Of a stretch of DNA of 56,022 nucleotides, positions 20,240-31,629 are shown piece after piece. A program made the position numbers and the translations under genes. How positions within the stretch are numbered: the first letter of the stretch is position 1; each line of letters begins with the position of its first letter. A model generated the notes under the pieces. It was not told the origin of the DNA and made no database searches. It saw nothing but the letters and a program-made list of their open reading frames with translations. The stretch comes from Alphaproteobacteria bacterium (lineage in GTDB: Bacteria; Pseudomonadota; Alphaproteobacteria; ATCC43930; CGMCC-115725). The stretch covers positions 1 to 56,022 of the forward strand of contig JAGWNF010000020.1 of the NCBI GenBank assembly GCA_028871455.1, read 5' to 3'.

Positions 20240-21100
20240 ATGTCAGCGCGCGTTCAGGCGTTCTTCGATCCGGCGACCTACACGGTTTCCTATCTGGTAT
20301 CCGACCCCGCGAGCCGCGACGCCGCGATCGTCGATCCGGTGCTCGATTTCGACCCGAAATCCGGCCGGACGGCAACGCACTCGGCCGACGCGATCCTGGC
20401 CGCGGCGGCGGCCGGCGGCCTACGCATCCGCTGGATTCTCGAAACCCATGCGCATGCCGATCATCTGAGCGCGGCGCAGCACCTCAAGGCCAGGAGCGGC
20501 GCGCCGGTGGTGATCGGGGCCGCCATCACGCAGGTGCAGATCATGTTCAAGGGCGTGTTCAATGATCCCGATATGCCAGCCGACGGCCGCCAGTTCGATC
20601 GGCTGGTGAATGACGGCGACAAGTTGCCACTGGGCACGCTGGAATTCGAGGTGCTACATACGCCGGGCCATACGCCGGCCTGCGTGACCTATCGGATCGG
20701 CAATGCGGCCTTCATCGGTGACACGCTGTTCATGCCGGATTATGGCACCGCGCGGGCAGATTTTCCCGGTGGCGACGCGCGCACGCTCTATCGCTCGATC
20801 CGGCGCATTCTTGCCTTGCCGCCCGAAACTCGCCTGTTCATGTGCCACGACTACAAGGCGCCCGGACGCGACCGGGTTGCCTGGGAGACGACGGTCGCCG
20901 AGGAGCGCGCTCGCAACGTCCACATCCACGACGGCGTCGGCGAGGACGAGTTCGTGCGCCTGCGCCAAGCGCGCGACAAGACGCTCGAGATGCCGACGCT
21001 GATCCTGCCGTCGATCCAGGTCAATATGCGCGCCGGTAACTGGCCACCGCCCGAAGCCAATGGCACGGTCTATCTCAAGTTGCCGGTGAACGCGTTGTAA
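20240..21100 (+). CDS. MBL-fold hydrolase, persulfide dioxygenase-like (Blh family)
   Basis: A 286-residue metallo-beta-lactamase-fold protein. Metal-site text THAHADH holds H70, H72, D74 and H75. H144 (HTPGHTP), D161 (GDTLF) and H203 (MCHDY) are further ligands of the ETHE1/Blh group, which oxidises glutathione persulfide with one iron. GGAGGT at 20226-20231 decides the ATG at 20240 over the upstream in-frame ATGs. With the divergent repressor, rhodanese and TSUP exporter it forms a sulfide-detoxification locus. Confidence 0.92.
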   Translation: MSARVQAFFDPATYTVSYLVSDPASRDAAIVDPVLDFDPKSGRTATHSADAILAAAAAGGLRIRWILETHAHADHLSAAQHLKARSGAPVVIGAAITQVQIMFKGVFNDPDMPADGRQFDRLVNDGDKLPLGTLEFEVLHTPGHTPACVTYRIGNAAFIGDTLFMPDYGTARADFPGGDARTLYRSIRRILALPPETRLFMCHDYKAPGRDRVAWETTVAEERARNVHIHDGVGEDEFVRLRQARDKTLEMPTLILPSIQVNMRAGNWPPPEANGTVYLKLPVNAL

Positions 21101-21103
21101 AGC

Positions 21104-23953
<2,850 letters not shown>

Positions 23954-24017
23954 GGAAGAAGGCACCCGAGTCGCAGAAGACGCACCACTATGCGGTACAA
24001 GCTTCGTGCTTGGCAAT

Positions 24018-24032
24018 GTTCCCATTGTGTTC
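24018..24032. promoter_or_regulatory. LexA (SOS) box between uvrA and ssb
   Basis: GTTC-CCATTGT-GTTC exactly matches the alphaproteobacterial LexA consensus GTTC-N7-GTTC. It lies 65 bases upstream of the uvrA start and 131 upstream of ssb in a divergent intergenic region. DNA-damage induction of uvrA is therefore likely, and of ssb possible. Confidence 0.85.
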
Positions 24033-24162
24033 TAGGCTGGCATTTGGCGTAGGAAGCGGCGTTCGACCGGCCTTGCGCCGAGATGGGGTTGCGCCGGCCT
24101 TTGCGCAAGGCGCGACCGGGACAATCGGATAGGGGCATGCGCCCCGGAAGGGACATCGGTTC

Positions 24163-24633
24163 ATGGCCGGAAGCGTCAACAAGGTGATTCTCATCGGCAA
24201 TCTCGGGCGAGATCCCGAGATTCGCTCGACCAACGATGGCACGCGTGTCGCCAATCTGTCGGTCGCGACATCGGACTCTTGGCGCGACAAGACCACCGGC
24301 GAACGCAAGGAGCGCACCGAGTGGCACCGCGTCGTCGTCTTCAACGACCGGTTGGTGGAAATCATCGAGAAATACCTGAAAAAGGGCTCGAAGGTTTATC
24401 TCGAGGGCGCGTTGCAGACGCGCAAATGGACCGACCAGTCGGGCCAGGAGAAATACACCACCGAAGTCGTGCTGCAGAAATACCGCGGCGAACTCACCAT
24501 GCTCGACGGTGCACGCTCGGGCGCCGGCGAAAGCTTCGCGGCGGACGAGCCGGCGGCGGCATCGGCCGCGGCCGGCCGCGGTCGCGCCAAGGCGCCGGCG
24601 GCCGGCGACCTCGACGACGAGATTCCCTTCTAG
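24163..24633 (+). CDS. ssb: Single-stranded DNA-binding protein
   Basis: A 156-residue protein with an OB-fold at 1-112 ([40 protein letters not shown]), a Gly/Ala-rich linker, and the acidic C-terminal tip DDEIPF that docks partner proteins. It is divergent from uvrA across a shared LexA box, a conserved arrangement. Confidence 0.97.
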   Translation: MAGSVNKVILIGNLGRDPEIRSTNDGTRVANLSVATSDSWRDKTTGERKERTEWHRVVVFNDRLVEIIEKYLKKGSKVYLEGALQTRKWTDQSGQEKYTTEVVLQKYRGELTMLDGARSGAGESFAADEPAAASAAAGRGRAKAPAAGDLDDEIPF

Positions 24634-24648
24634 GCGGGAGATGAAACC

Positions 24649-24813
24649 GTGCCAGATGTAGTTCCGTCTAAGCTCGCTGAGATCAAGCTGCGCCAACTAG
24701 TAGTGCAGCAAGAAGGCGATGAAGCAATGCGCAGGGGAGACATCGCCCTTCATCACCGGAAAGCGATCGAGTGGCAGCGATTGGCATCTGAACGACGGCG
24801 TCTCGGTTCTTAG
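24649..24813 (+). CDS. Small hypothetical protein (54 aa)
   Basis: A GTG-started frame of 54 codons beginning VPDVVPSKLAEIKLRQ, with GGGAG at 24636-24640 eight bases upstream and only 15 bases after ssb. The predicted protein is highly charged and probably helical (EGDEAMRRGD, EWQRLASERRRLG). I do not recognise the family. Spacing and ribosome site favour translation in the ssb transcript, but base composition is lower in GC than the neighbours. Confidence 0.4.
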   Translation: MPDVVPSKLAEIKLRQLVVQQEGDEAMRRGDIALHHRKAIEWQRLASERRRLGS

Positions 24814-25153
24814 ACTCTGCTGAAGTTCAACAGCATCGGTTCTAGGCGGCACGCGACAGTTTTAGCGCGCACTAAGATGTCGATTCGCATCTTTTGCAGC
24901 GCCGAAAAACCCGCCCCAAACCGACTCGAAAACGGGCCCTAAATTAACTTCATAAGTGACTGTTAAAGTGGTTTATAGAGCTCTGATTTTATAACATCTT
25001 ATTTAACCACCAAAACGTGTGATTCAGGCCCGTCGCGGACACCGGCCGACGTTGTTCGCAAGGTTGAAATCTCGTACAATTTTGTCGCTGCAACGCTGGC
25101 GTCTTTCGCCAGCGTTTGCCTAAGAAAACCGCCGAAAACGAGACACCAACCCC
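24814..25153 (+). promoter_or_regulatory. gyrA upstream region with candidate promoter
   Basis: A 340-base gap without a convincing gene. An AT-rich stretch at 24940-25010 is followed by a candidate sigma-70 promoter: TTGTTC (25052-25057), a 17-base spacer, and TACAAT (25075-25080). Transcription would start near 25087, immediately before a perfect hairpin, leaving a 5' leader of about 65 bases before the gyrA GTG. No riboswitch-like structure is apparent in the rest. Confidence 0.5.
25092..25116 (+). repeat. Hairpin in the gyrA leader
   Basis: AACGCTGGCG and CGCCAGCGTT form a perfect 10-bp stem with a TCTTT loop. It is not followed by a T-run, so it is not a typical terminator. It would be at the very 5' end of the mRNA from the proposed promoter and may stabilise it or affect translation. 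A near-identical stem is at 29380-29399. Confidence 0.6.
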
Positions 25154-27883
25154 GTGGTCGCCAACCCGACACCGCCGACACCGCCGCCGAGCGATATCGC
25201 GCCGGTCTCCATCGAAGAGGAGATGCGGCGGTCCTACCTCGATTACGCCATGAGCGTCATCGTCGCGCGGGCCCTGCCGGACGTGCGCGACGGCCTCAAG
25301 CCGGTCCACCGCCGCATCCTCTACGGCATGAAAGAGGGCGGTAACGAGTGGAACCGGCCCTATCGCAAGTCGGCGAACATCGTCGGCTACGTGATGGGCA
25401 ATTACCATCCGCACGGCGACGCCGCGATCTACGATGCCATGGTGCGCATGGCGCAGGATTTCTCCATGCGCCTGCCGCTGATCGACGGCCAAGGCAATTT
25501 CGGCTCGATGGACGGCGATCCGCCGGCGGCCATGCGCTACACCGAGGCGCGGATGTCGCGCGCCGCCGACGCGCTGCTCGACGATATCGACAAGGAAACC
25601 GTCGACTTTCAGCCCAATTACGACGGCAGTCACCAGGAACCCAAGGTCCTGCCGGCGCGCTATCCCAACATTCTCGTCAATGGCGGCGCGGGCATCGCCG
25701 TCGGCATGGCGACCAACATCCCGACCCACAATTTGGGCGAAGTGATCGATGCCTGCATCGCCTATATCGACGACAACACCATCTCGGTCGATACGCTGAT
25801 GGCGAAAGTGCCGGGCCCGGATTTCCCGACCGGCGGCATCATCCTCGGCCGCGGCGGCATTGCCGACGCCTATCGCACCGGCCGCGGTTCGATCATCATC
25901 CGCGGCAAAGCGACGATCGAGGACATCGGCAAGGACCGCGAAGCGATCATCATCACCGAAATTCCATACCAGGTGAACAAGGCGCGGATGGTCGAACGCA
26001 TCGCTGAACTCACGCGCGAGAAGCAGATCGATGGCATCAGCGACTTGCGCGATGAAAGCGATCGTCACGGCGTGCGCGTCGTCGTTGAGCTCAAGCGCGA
26101 CGCCATGGCCGAGGTCGTGCTGAACCAGCTCTACAAATTCACGCCGCTCCAGGAAACCTTCGGCATCAACATGCTGGCGCTCGACGGCGGCCGGCCGGTG
26201 CTGATGAACCTGAAGAACGTGGTCGCCGCCTTCGTCGCTTTCCGCGAAGAAGTCGTCACCAAGCGGACGATCTATCTCCTGGGTCAAGCACGCGGCCGCG
26301 CCCATCTCTTGCTCGGTCTCGCCGTCGCAGTCGCCAACATCGATCCGGTGATCGACCTCATCCGTAAGGCGAAAGATCCCGAGACCGCGCGCGCGCAGTT
26401 GATAGCGCGGGCCTGGCCGGCGGCGTCGATCGCACCGTTAGTCGCGCTAATCGAGGAAGAGGGCCGCTCGCGGCTGGCTTCGGACGGCACCTACAAGCTC
26501 TCCGAGGAGCAGGCCAAGGCCATCCTCGAGCTGCGGTTGCAACGCCTGACCGGCCTCGAGCGCGACAAGATCGCCGAGGAGCTGCGCGGTCTGACCGAGG
26601 AGATCCGCGGCCATCTCGACATCCTCGGCTCGCGGCCGAAGCTCCTCGACGTCGTGCGCAAGGAGCTGCGCGAGGCGAAGGACCAGTTCGACACGCCACG
26701 CAAAACCGTGATCGAGGACGCGACGGCCGAGACCAACATCGAGGATTTGATCCAGCGCGAGGACATGGTCGTCACCGTGAGCCATGCCGGCTATATCAAG
26801 CGCGTGCCGCTGGCCACCTATCGCGCGCAGCGTCGCGGCGGCCGCGGCCGCGCTGGCATGGCGGTGCGCGACGAGGATTTTGTCAGCGAGGTCTTTGTCG
26901 CCTCGACGCACGCGCCGGTGCTGTTCTTCACGTCCTCGGGCCGCGTCTACAAGCTCAAGGTGCACACGCTGCCGGTGGGCACGCCGCAATCGCGCGGCAA
27001 GGCAATGATCAATCTGCTGCCCAACCTGGTCGAGGCCGAGACCATCTCGACCATCATGCCGCTGCCCGAGACGCCGCAGGAGATCGAGGGCAAGACCATT
27101 GTCTTCGCCACCGCGCACGGCTATGTCCGGCGCAACGCGCTCAGCGATTTTGAGGAGGTCAAGGCCAACGGAAAGATCGCGATGAAGTTTGAGGGCGAGG
27201 ACAAGGATGACCGCCTGATTGCTGCGGCGATCTGCATGGCGACCGATGATGTTCTGCTCGCGACGCGTAACGGCAAGGTCATCCGCTTCCCGGCGGAGGA
27301 TGTGCGCGTGTTTTCCAGCCGCGGCTCGGTCGGCGTGCGCGGCATCAAGCTGGCGAAGAGCGACGAGGTATTCTCGATGTCGATCCTGCGCCATGAGGAT
27401 GTCGAATCCGAGCTGCGCTATGCCTATATCGTCGAGGCGAACCGGCGCCGTCATGGCGAAGAGCAGGCGGAGGATGCCGATACCGAGGAAACCGCCGGCG
27501 CGACCATCACCGAGGCGCAATTCGCCGAGATGGCGGCGCGCGAGGAATTCCTGCTCACCGTTACCGAGAAGGGCTTCGGCAAACGCTGCTCGGCCTACGA
27601 TTACCGGATCACCGGCCGCGGCGGCCAGGGCATCGAGAATATGAAACCCAGCCGCGGCCAGGGTCCGACCGTTGCCGTCTTCCCGGTGCGCGATCAGGAT
27701 CAACTCATGCTGGTCACCAACGAGGGGACGGTGATCCGCACGCCGGTCGAGGATATCAGCATCCGCCGGCGCGGCAGCGGCGGCGTGCGTGTGTTCACGC
27801 TCGACGAAGGCGCGCGCGTCGTCTCGGTCGCGCATCTCGCCGAGGCCGGGGAGAACGGCGACGGCGAGTCAGGGGGCAAATGA
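25154..27883 (+). CDS. gyrA: DNA gyrase subunit A
   Basis: A 909-residue type II topoisomerase subunit that cuts and rejoins DNA to add negative supercoils. The catalytic Tyr is Y129 in [10 protein letters not shown]. The quinolone-determining region reads [18 protein letters not shown], with Ala90 at the position of E. coli Ser83, a natural alphaproteobacterial state that lowers quinolone sensitivity, and Asp94 at that of Asp87. The GyrA box is [10 protein letters not shown]. The C-terminal beta-pinwheel carries an acidic insert near [14 protein letters not shown]. The start is the GTG after a 5'-leader hairpin. It overlaps coaD. Confidence 0.97.
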   Translation: MVANPTPPTPPPSDIAPVSIEEEMRRSYLDYAMSVIVARALPDVRDGLKPVHRRILYGMKEGGNEWNRPYRKSANIVGYVMGNYHPHGDAAIYDAMVRMAQDFSMRLPLIDGQGNFGSMDGDPPAAMRYTEARMSRAADALLDDIDKETVDFQPNYDGSHQEPKVLPARYPNILVNGGAGIAVGMATNIPTHNLGEVIDACIAYIDDNTISVDTLMAKVPGPDFPTGGIILGRGGIADAYRTGRGSIIIRGKATIEDIGKDREAIIITEIPYQVNKARMVERIAELTREKQIDGISDLRDESDRHGVRVVVELKRDAMAEVVLNQLYKFTPLQETFGINMLALDGGRPVLMNLKNVVAAFVAFREEVVTKRTIYLLGQARGRAHLLLGLAVAVANIDPVIDLIRKAKDPETARAQLIARAWPAASIAPLVALIEEEGRSRLASDGTYKLSEEQAKAILELRLQRLTGLERDKIAEELRGLTEEIRGHLDILGSRPKLLDVVRKELREAKDQFDTPRKTVIEDATAETNIEDLIQREDMVVTVSHAGYIKRVPLATYRAQRRGGRGRAGMAVRDEDFVSEVFVASTHAPVLFFTSSGRVYKLKVHTLPVGTPQSRGKAMINLLPNLVEAETISTIMPLPETPQEIEGKTIVFATAHGYVRRNALSDFEEVKANGKIAMKFEGEDKDDRLIAAAICMATDDVLLATRNGKVIRFPAEDVRVFSSRGSVGVRGIKLAKSDEVFSMSILRHEDVESELRYAYIVEANRRRHGEEQAEDADTEETAGATITEAQFAEMAAREEFLLTVTEKGFGKRCSAYDYRITGRGGQGIENMKPSRGQGPTVAVFPVRDQDQLMLVTNEGTVIRTPVEDISIRRRGSGGVRVFTLDEGARVVSVAHLAEAGENGDGESGGK

Positions 27884-28416
27884 TGAGCGCGCAGCGCATC
27901 GGCGTCTATCCGGGGACTTTCGATCCGATCACGAACGGCCACATCGATGTCATCGTGCGCGCGACCAAGATCGTCGATCGGCTCGTGGTCGGCGTCGCGC
28001 GTAACGCCGGCAAGGGACCGCTGTTCCCGACCGACGAGCGTGTCGCCATCGTCAAGGCGGAGATCGATCATCTTTCCGCCGAGGTGCGCCGACGGATCAC
28101 GGTGAAGCCGTTCGACACGCTGCTGATGCAGTTCGCGCTCGACAATGGCGCGTCGGTGATCATCCGCGGTCTGCGCGCGGTCTCGGATTTCGAGTACGAA
28201 TTCCAGATGGCCGGCATGAACAGCCGCATCAATTCGGACGTCGAGACTTTGTTCTTGATGGCGTCGGATCGGTTTCAGTTCATCTCGTCGCGCTTCGTCA
28301 AGGAGATCGGCATGCTCGGCGGCAATGTCACGCCGTTCGTCAGCGCGCGTGTTGCGAAGCGTATCGCCGACAAGTTCGACGGCGGACGCAGACGGCGAAA
28401 CCATCGGAATCGCTAA
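27880..28416 (+). CDS. coaD: Phosphopantetheine adenylyltransferase
   Basis: A 178-residue nucleotidyltransferase for the penultimate step of coenzyme A synthesis. [18 protein letters not shown] contains the TxGH motif. [18 protein letters not shown] and the ISSRFVKEI block (usually ISSTxVKE) complete the family signature. It begins at the ATGATG overlapping the gyrA stop and ends in a basic tail ([11 protein letters not shown]). The usual neighbour in relatives, a peptidyl-prolyl isomerase, is missing here. Confidence 0.96.
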   Translation: MMSAQRIGVYPGTFDPITNGHIDVIVRATKIVDRLVVGVARNAGKGPLFPTDERVAIVKAEIDHLSAEVRRRITVKPFDTLLMQFALDNGASVIIRGLRAVSDFEYEFQMAGMNSRINSDVETLFLMASDRFQFISSRFVKEIGMLGGNVTPFVSARVAKRIADKFDGGRRRRNHRNR

Positions 28417-28557
28417 ACGCGCGAACCATCCCAAGGCGTTCAAGATGAACGGGAATTAACTTGGCGCGCAGTGGACCATGGACCCAAATGACCGTTGGCA
28501 GCCGCAAGGCAGCCGGCCCGCTTCGACCCCCCTTAGCGGGTAAAAACCCCTGGGTCC

Positions 28558-28597
28558 GCCCCGCCTGCACCCCTTTCCTCCACAGCGCAGGCGGGGC
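28558..28597. repeat. Long inverted repeat downstream of coaD
   Basis: GCCCCGCCTGC (28558-28568) and GCAGGCGGGGC (28587-28597) are a perfect 11-bp inverted repeat around an 18-base loop. No T-run follows on either strand, so an intrinsic terminator is not supported. It lies in the 244-base stretch between coaD and a broken flavoenzyme gene, in which I see no coding sequence. Confidence 0.55.
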
Positions 28598-28681
28598 GAT
28601 TCATGTCCGGCTCCTGAGTCGACGACATCGCGCACAGCGCGCGCTTCAAACCGCCATCCATTCAGTCATGAAAGACCTCGC

Positions 28682-29058
28682 GCGCCGTTCAAGCTGCGTG
28701 CGTTGGCGCTCAAGAACCGCATCGTCGTTTCGCCGATGTGCCAATACAGTGCCGATGACGGCGTTGCGTCCGACTGGCACATGGCGCATCTGCCGACAAT
28801 GGCAGTGTCTGGCGCCGGCCTTGTGATGATCGAGATGACCGACGTCGAGCCGATTGGCCGCATCACGCCCGGCTGCCTCGGTCTCTATTCCGACGCGTGC
28901 GAAGCCGCGTTGAAGCGTGTCGTGCAATCGGTGAAGCGCTGGTCCTGTTCGGCATCGGCGTCGCGATCCCGGCGCCGCCGCAGTACCAACGCGCGACGCG
29001 CGATACCTGGCCGGGCGCGAAGATCATCCGGCCGATGACGGCGGCCGCCGCCGAGTGA
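28682..29058 (+). pseudogene. NADH:flavin oxidoreductase (old yellow enzyme) remnant
   Basis: The text APFKLRALALKNRIVVSPMC, then QYSADDGVASDWHMAHLP and GAGLVMIEMTDVEPIGRITPG, is the N-terminus of a YqjM-type old yellow enzyme (flavin and nicotinamide sites). After about 75 residues homology stops. In another frame, APPQYQRATRDTWPG resembles the C-terminal PPQYxRA of the same family and ends at the TGA of 29056-29058. So about 250 residues are deleted, with a frameshift, and no start codon is visible. The gene is dead. Confidence 0.75.
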
Positions 29059-29083
29059 GGCGGCGTTAACCACGTGTCCGGCT

Positions 29084-29098
29084 TTAAGCGCGGGTTAA
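29084..29098 (+). promoter_or_regulatory. CtrA-type box upstream of the Flp pilin
   Basis: TTAA-GCGCGGG-TTAA is a perfect match to the CtrA full site TTAA-N7-TTAA. It lies 43 bases before the pilin start codon, where an activator site would act. CtrA drives the pilin gene pilA in Caulobacter. Binding here is inferred. Confidence 0.6.
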
Positions 29099-29140
29099 TC
29101 CGCCCCCGCATACGCTTCGATCGAGTTAGGGGAGACAATC

Positions 29141-29299
29141 TTGCGCGATCTTTTCGGCCGACGAAGCGATACTGGCGGCGCGACGGCAGTGGAATACGCG
29201 CTCATCGCGGGCCTGATCGCGGTCGTTATTGCCGCCGCGGTCGGCGCCACCGGTAGCAGCCTCGAAGGCCTCTACAACAGCGTCGTCGTCAGTTTCTGA
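29141..29299 (+). CDS. Flp/Fap-type pilin
   Basis: A 52-residue prepilin from a TTG start with GGGGAG six bases upstream. A short basic leader (MRDLFGRRSDTGG) precedes ATAVEYALIAGLIAVVIAAAV, the Flp pilin core with the conserved Glu-Tyr after the processing Gly. TadV/CpaA-type peptidase would cleave before the A-T-A-V-E-Y segment, and the product would form adhesive pili. No cpa/tad assembly genes are in the window, so the gene is orphaned here. Confidence 0.85.
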   Translation: MRDLFGRRSDTGGATAVEYALIAGLIAVVIAAAVGATGSSLEGLYNSVVVSF

Positions 29300-29379
29300 A
29301 TCCACGCGGCGGCGCGCGAAAAAAATCCGCGCATTAACCACACCTCTCTACTGCAAGCATTTGTCGAGAATGCTACAAA

Positions 29380-29399
29380 ACGCTGGCGTGCGCCAGCGT
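29380..29399 (+). repeat. Hairpin upstream of the SDR gene
   Basis: ACGCTGGCG-TG-CGCCAGCGT is a perfect 9-bp stem ending 38 bases before the ATG at 29438. The gyrA-leader hairpin has the same arms and ends 37 bases before its start. A TACAAA (29374-29379) lies directly in front of this stem, comparable to the TACAAT before the gyrA one. TTAACC half-sites flank it. Confidence 0.5.
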
Positions 29400-29437
29400 G
29401 ACGTTAACCATGTGGCGACCGCGCGGAGTTCTCGACG

Positions 29438-30433
29438 ATGCTCGACGGATATTCGGCGCCTGATCTGCTGCGCGTTGCGTCGGTGGCGCCTGTGCGACGG
29501 CTTTATCTCGTCACCGGCGGCTGCGGCTTCATCGGTTCGCACCTCGTTGAGGCGCTGGTGGCGCGCGGCGACGTCGTACGCGTGTTCGACGATCTTTCGC
29601 ACGGGCGGCGCGAGCGTTTGCCGCGGGGCGTCGAGTTCATCGAAGGAGATGTCGCCGATCCTGCGGCGCTGCGGCGCGCGATCCAGGACGTCGACGGCTG
29701 CTTTCACCTGGCCGCCGTGCCGTCCGTCGTTGAGTGCCAAAGCCGTTGGCTCGAAGCACATCGCACTAACCTGACCGGCACGATCAACGTCTTCGACGCG
29801 GCTCGCCGTGCGCAGCCGGGCAAGCCCATGCCAGTCGTCTACGCCTCTTCGGCCGCGATTTATGGCGATCGAGGTGCAACGCCGCTGGTCGAGATGCTGG
29901 CGCCGCAGCCGATCTCGATCGCGGGCGCGGACAAGGCGGGATGCGAACTGCATGCGCGCATCGCTCACGCCGCGCATGGAGTTCCGACCGTCGGTCTGCG
30001 GCTGTTCAACGTGTTCGGTCCGCGTCAGCTGGCCAATTGCGCCTATCCTGCTGTCGTGCCGAGCTTCCTGGCGCAGTGCGCAAGCCGGCGAGCGATCACG
30101 ATTTTCGGCGACGGCGGCCACGTCCGCGATTTCGTGTTCGTGCGTGACGCGGTGGATGCCTTCCTCGCGGCAATGGCCCGAGTCCGAACCGCCGAGGTCT
30201 TCAACGTCTGCAGCGGCCGCGCCACGACCATGGCCGAGCTTGCGCGGTTGATTGTCCGTCTCACGGACATTGATACCGAGATCACGTTCCTGCCGCCGCG
30301 CGCCAGCGACGTGCGGCATTCCGTCGGCGATCCCGCCGTGGCGGCCCGCGCGCTTGGTTTCGTCGCGACGACGGAACTCGAGGCCGGCTTGGCCACGACG
30401 TTGCGGGCGTGGCACACGGTTGACGCGCTCTGA
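29438..30433 (+). CDS. NAD-dependent epimerase/dehydratase-like protein without the catalytic Tyr
   Basis: A 331-residue extended SDR. The Rossmann motif GGCGFIGSHLVEAL is near 27-40, followed by DVDGCFHLAAVPSV and VVYASSAAIYGD. LRLFNVFGPRQ and GDGGHVRDFVFVRDAVDAFL complete the UDP-sugar epimerase pattern. At the catalytic YxxxK the sequence reads SIAGADKAG: the Lys is present, but Ala stands where Tyr should be. Epimerisation by the usual mechanism is doubtful. It may be a binding protein or an altered enzyme. Confidence 0.82.
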   Translation: MLDGYSAPDLLRVASVAPVRRLYLVTGGCGFIGSHLVEALVARGDVVRVFDDLSHGRRERLPRGVEFIEGDVADPAALRRAIQDVDGCFHLAAVPSVVECQSRWLEAHRTNLTGTINVFDAARRAQPGKPMPVVYASSAAIYGDRGATPLVEMLAPQPISIAGADKAGCELHARIAHAAHGVPTVGLRLFNVFGPRQLANCAYPAVVPSFLAQCASRRAITIFGDGGHVRDFVFVRDAVDAFLAAMARVRTAEVFNVCSGRATTMAELARLIVRLTDIDTEITFLPPRASDVRHSVGDPAVAARALGFVATTELEAGLATTLRAWHTVDAL

Positions 30434-30471
30434 CGCGCACCGCGCCGGCCGCGGGTCAATCGTGACGTAAC

Positions 30472-30485
30472 CTGATCTAAATCAA
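30472..30485 (+). promoter_or_regulatory. FNR/FixK-type box upstream of DUF2892 gene
   Basis: CTGAT-CTAA-ATCAA differs by one base from the FNR/FixK/Dnr consensus TTGAT-N4-ATCAA. It lies 61 bases before the ATG at 30546, suitable for activation. A related box lies at the other end of this small cluster (32026-32039). Confidence 0.6.
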
Positions 30486-30545
30486 GGGCAAAATACGCCA
30501 TCCGCGAAATGATCCATGCTCCCGGAGCAGGGGGCAGAGGGCACG

Positions 30546-30728
30546 ATGGAAGCCAATATCGGCACATTCGATCGGATCGTGCGGATCGCCGTCGGTCTGA
30601 TGTTCTTGTCGATTGTCGTCCTACTGAAGGACGACGCGCGCTGGATCGGCCTCGTCGGGATCGTTCCGCTGGCGACCGGCCTGGTCCGCTGGTGTCCGCT
30701 CTATACGATGTTCAGCGTCAGGACTTAA
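30546..30728 (+). CDS. DUF2892 small inner-membrane protein
   Basis: A 60-residue protein starting MEANIGTFDRIVRIAVG, with two predicted membrane helices and the family ending RWCPLYTMFSV. DUF2892 domains occur alone or fused to rhodaneses and are tied to sulfur metabolism. An ATG at 30516 is also open, but the family N-terminus begins at 30546. It converges on the OsmC gene, overlapping it by 11 bases. Confidence 0.8.
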   Translation: MEANIGTFDRIVRIAVGLMFLSIVVLLKDDARWIGLVGIVPLATGLVRWCPLYTMFSVRT

Positions 30729-31164
30729 GGACCCGTCCATCCGGCGCCGCGACGGTCACCGTCAATGGAATGCCGGCTTTCACGCTTTGCGAGACGGTGC
30801 AGAAATCCTCGAATTGCGCAAGCGCGCGATCGAGCTGCGCCAGCGATTCCGGCGAAACGCCGAGCGTGATATCGACCTTGATACCGGTGACGCGTAGGCG
30901 ATTTCGTTCATTGCGGCCGATCGCGCAGGTCGCCGTCGCCGTCAGCCGGCCTAGGTCCGCCTTGAACTTGGCGTTGGCGAAAACCAGGCTTGCTGCGAGG
31001 CAGTTCGCGACCGTTGCCGCGAGCAGCTGTGTCGGTGAGGGACCGGCACCGGTGCCGAGCGGCGGCGGCTCGTCGGCCATCGCCGGCGCCAGGCCGCCAC
31101 CGAAATCCACGATGAAACGATAACGGTCTTGCCGCGTGATCGTGACGGCGACTTGGTTGCTCAT
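30718..31164 (-). CDS. OsmC family protein
   Basis: A 148-residue protein of the OsmC/YhfA group, thiol peroxidases or related. The two reactive cysteines are C55 (TVANCLAASL) and C122 (FEDFCTVSQSV). GPSPTQLLAATVANC is the family helix. The ATG at 31164 has GGAG upstream. Its neighbours DsrE and DUF2892 suggest sulfur or redox stress. Confidence 0.88.
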   Translation of the reverse strand: MSNQVAVTITRQDRYRFIVDFGGGLAPAMADEPPPLGTGAGPSPTQLLAATVANCLAASLVFANAKFKADLGRLTATATCAIGRNERNRLRVTGIKVDITLGVSPESLAQLDRALAQFEDFCTVSQSVKAGIPLTVTVAAPDGRVLKS

Positions 31165-31260
31165 CGGCACGCGCTCCGCTTGGCGAGTGGGAAAACACGA
31201 CGGCGGCAGAACACTGGCTCGACCACCAACATCTTCATCCGTCGCTGGCGATCGGGCGAC

Positions 31261-31614
31261 TCAGAATACCAGGACCTTGTCGGCGGCTGCCGTCGCGGTA
31301 GCCAACTCGTCCATCGAGCTGCGCTTGGCGCCCTCGATCAAGTCGGCCTCGCCCAAAGCGCGCGCGTCCATGCAGGCACCGCACAGGAGCAGGCGATGAC
31401 CGCCGGTCGCGAACCGCCTCACCATCCGTTCGATGTTGTAATACCCCTCGGGAGTCTTCTGGCCCTTCTTCGCGCATGACACAGCGTCGGCCATGAGAAA
31501 GATCGTCACGACATGCGACGGATCGCGGCGAGCGAGCGCGATGGCGAGCCGCAGACCGTTATAGCAACGCTCGGTGCCGTAAGGCGGATCGTTCAGGATG
31601 AATAACGCCTGCAT
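31261..31614 (-). CDS. DsrE/DsrF-like sulfur-relay protein
   Basis: A 117-residue DsrE-like fold. FILNDPPYGTERCYNGLRLA is the nucleotide-fold-like start, and LLLCGACMDARAL carries the conserved cysteines (C78, C81). Such proteins carry sulfane sulfur between partners. It lies on the same strand between a SHOCT protein and OsmC, probably as one unit. No Dsr sulfite-reductase genes are visible. Confidence 0.88.
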   Translation of the reverse strand: MQALFILNDPPYGTERCYNGLRLAIALARRDPSHVVTIFLMADAVSCAKKGQKTPEGYYNIERMVRRFATGGHRLLLCGACMDARALGEADLIEGAKRSSMDELATATAAADKVLVF

Positions 31615-31629
31615 GCTTTTCGGCCCGAC

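Noticed and set aside
26447-27835. A 462-codon minus-strand open frame opposite gyrA
   Set aside because: It is a shadow of gyrA codon bias. There is no recognisable protein.
28703-29038. A complete 111-residue plus-strand protein
   Set aside because: Only the first 75 residues are old-yellow-enzyme-like; the rest is Arg/Ser-rich frameshifted text, so it is a remnant.
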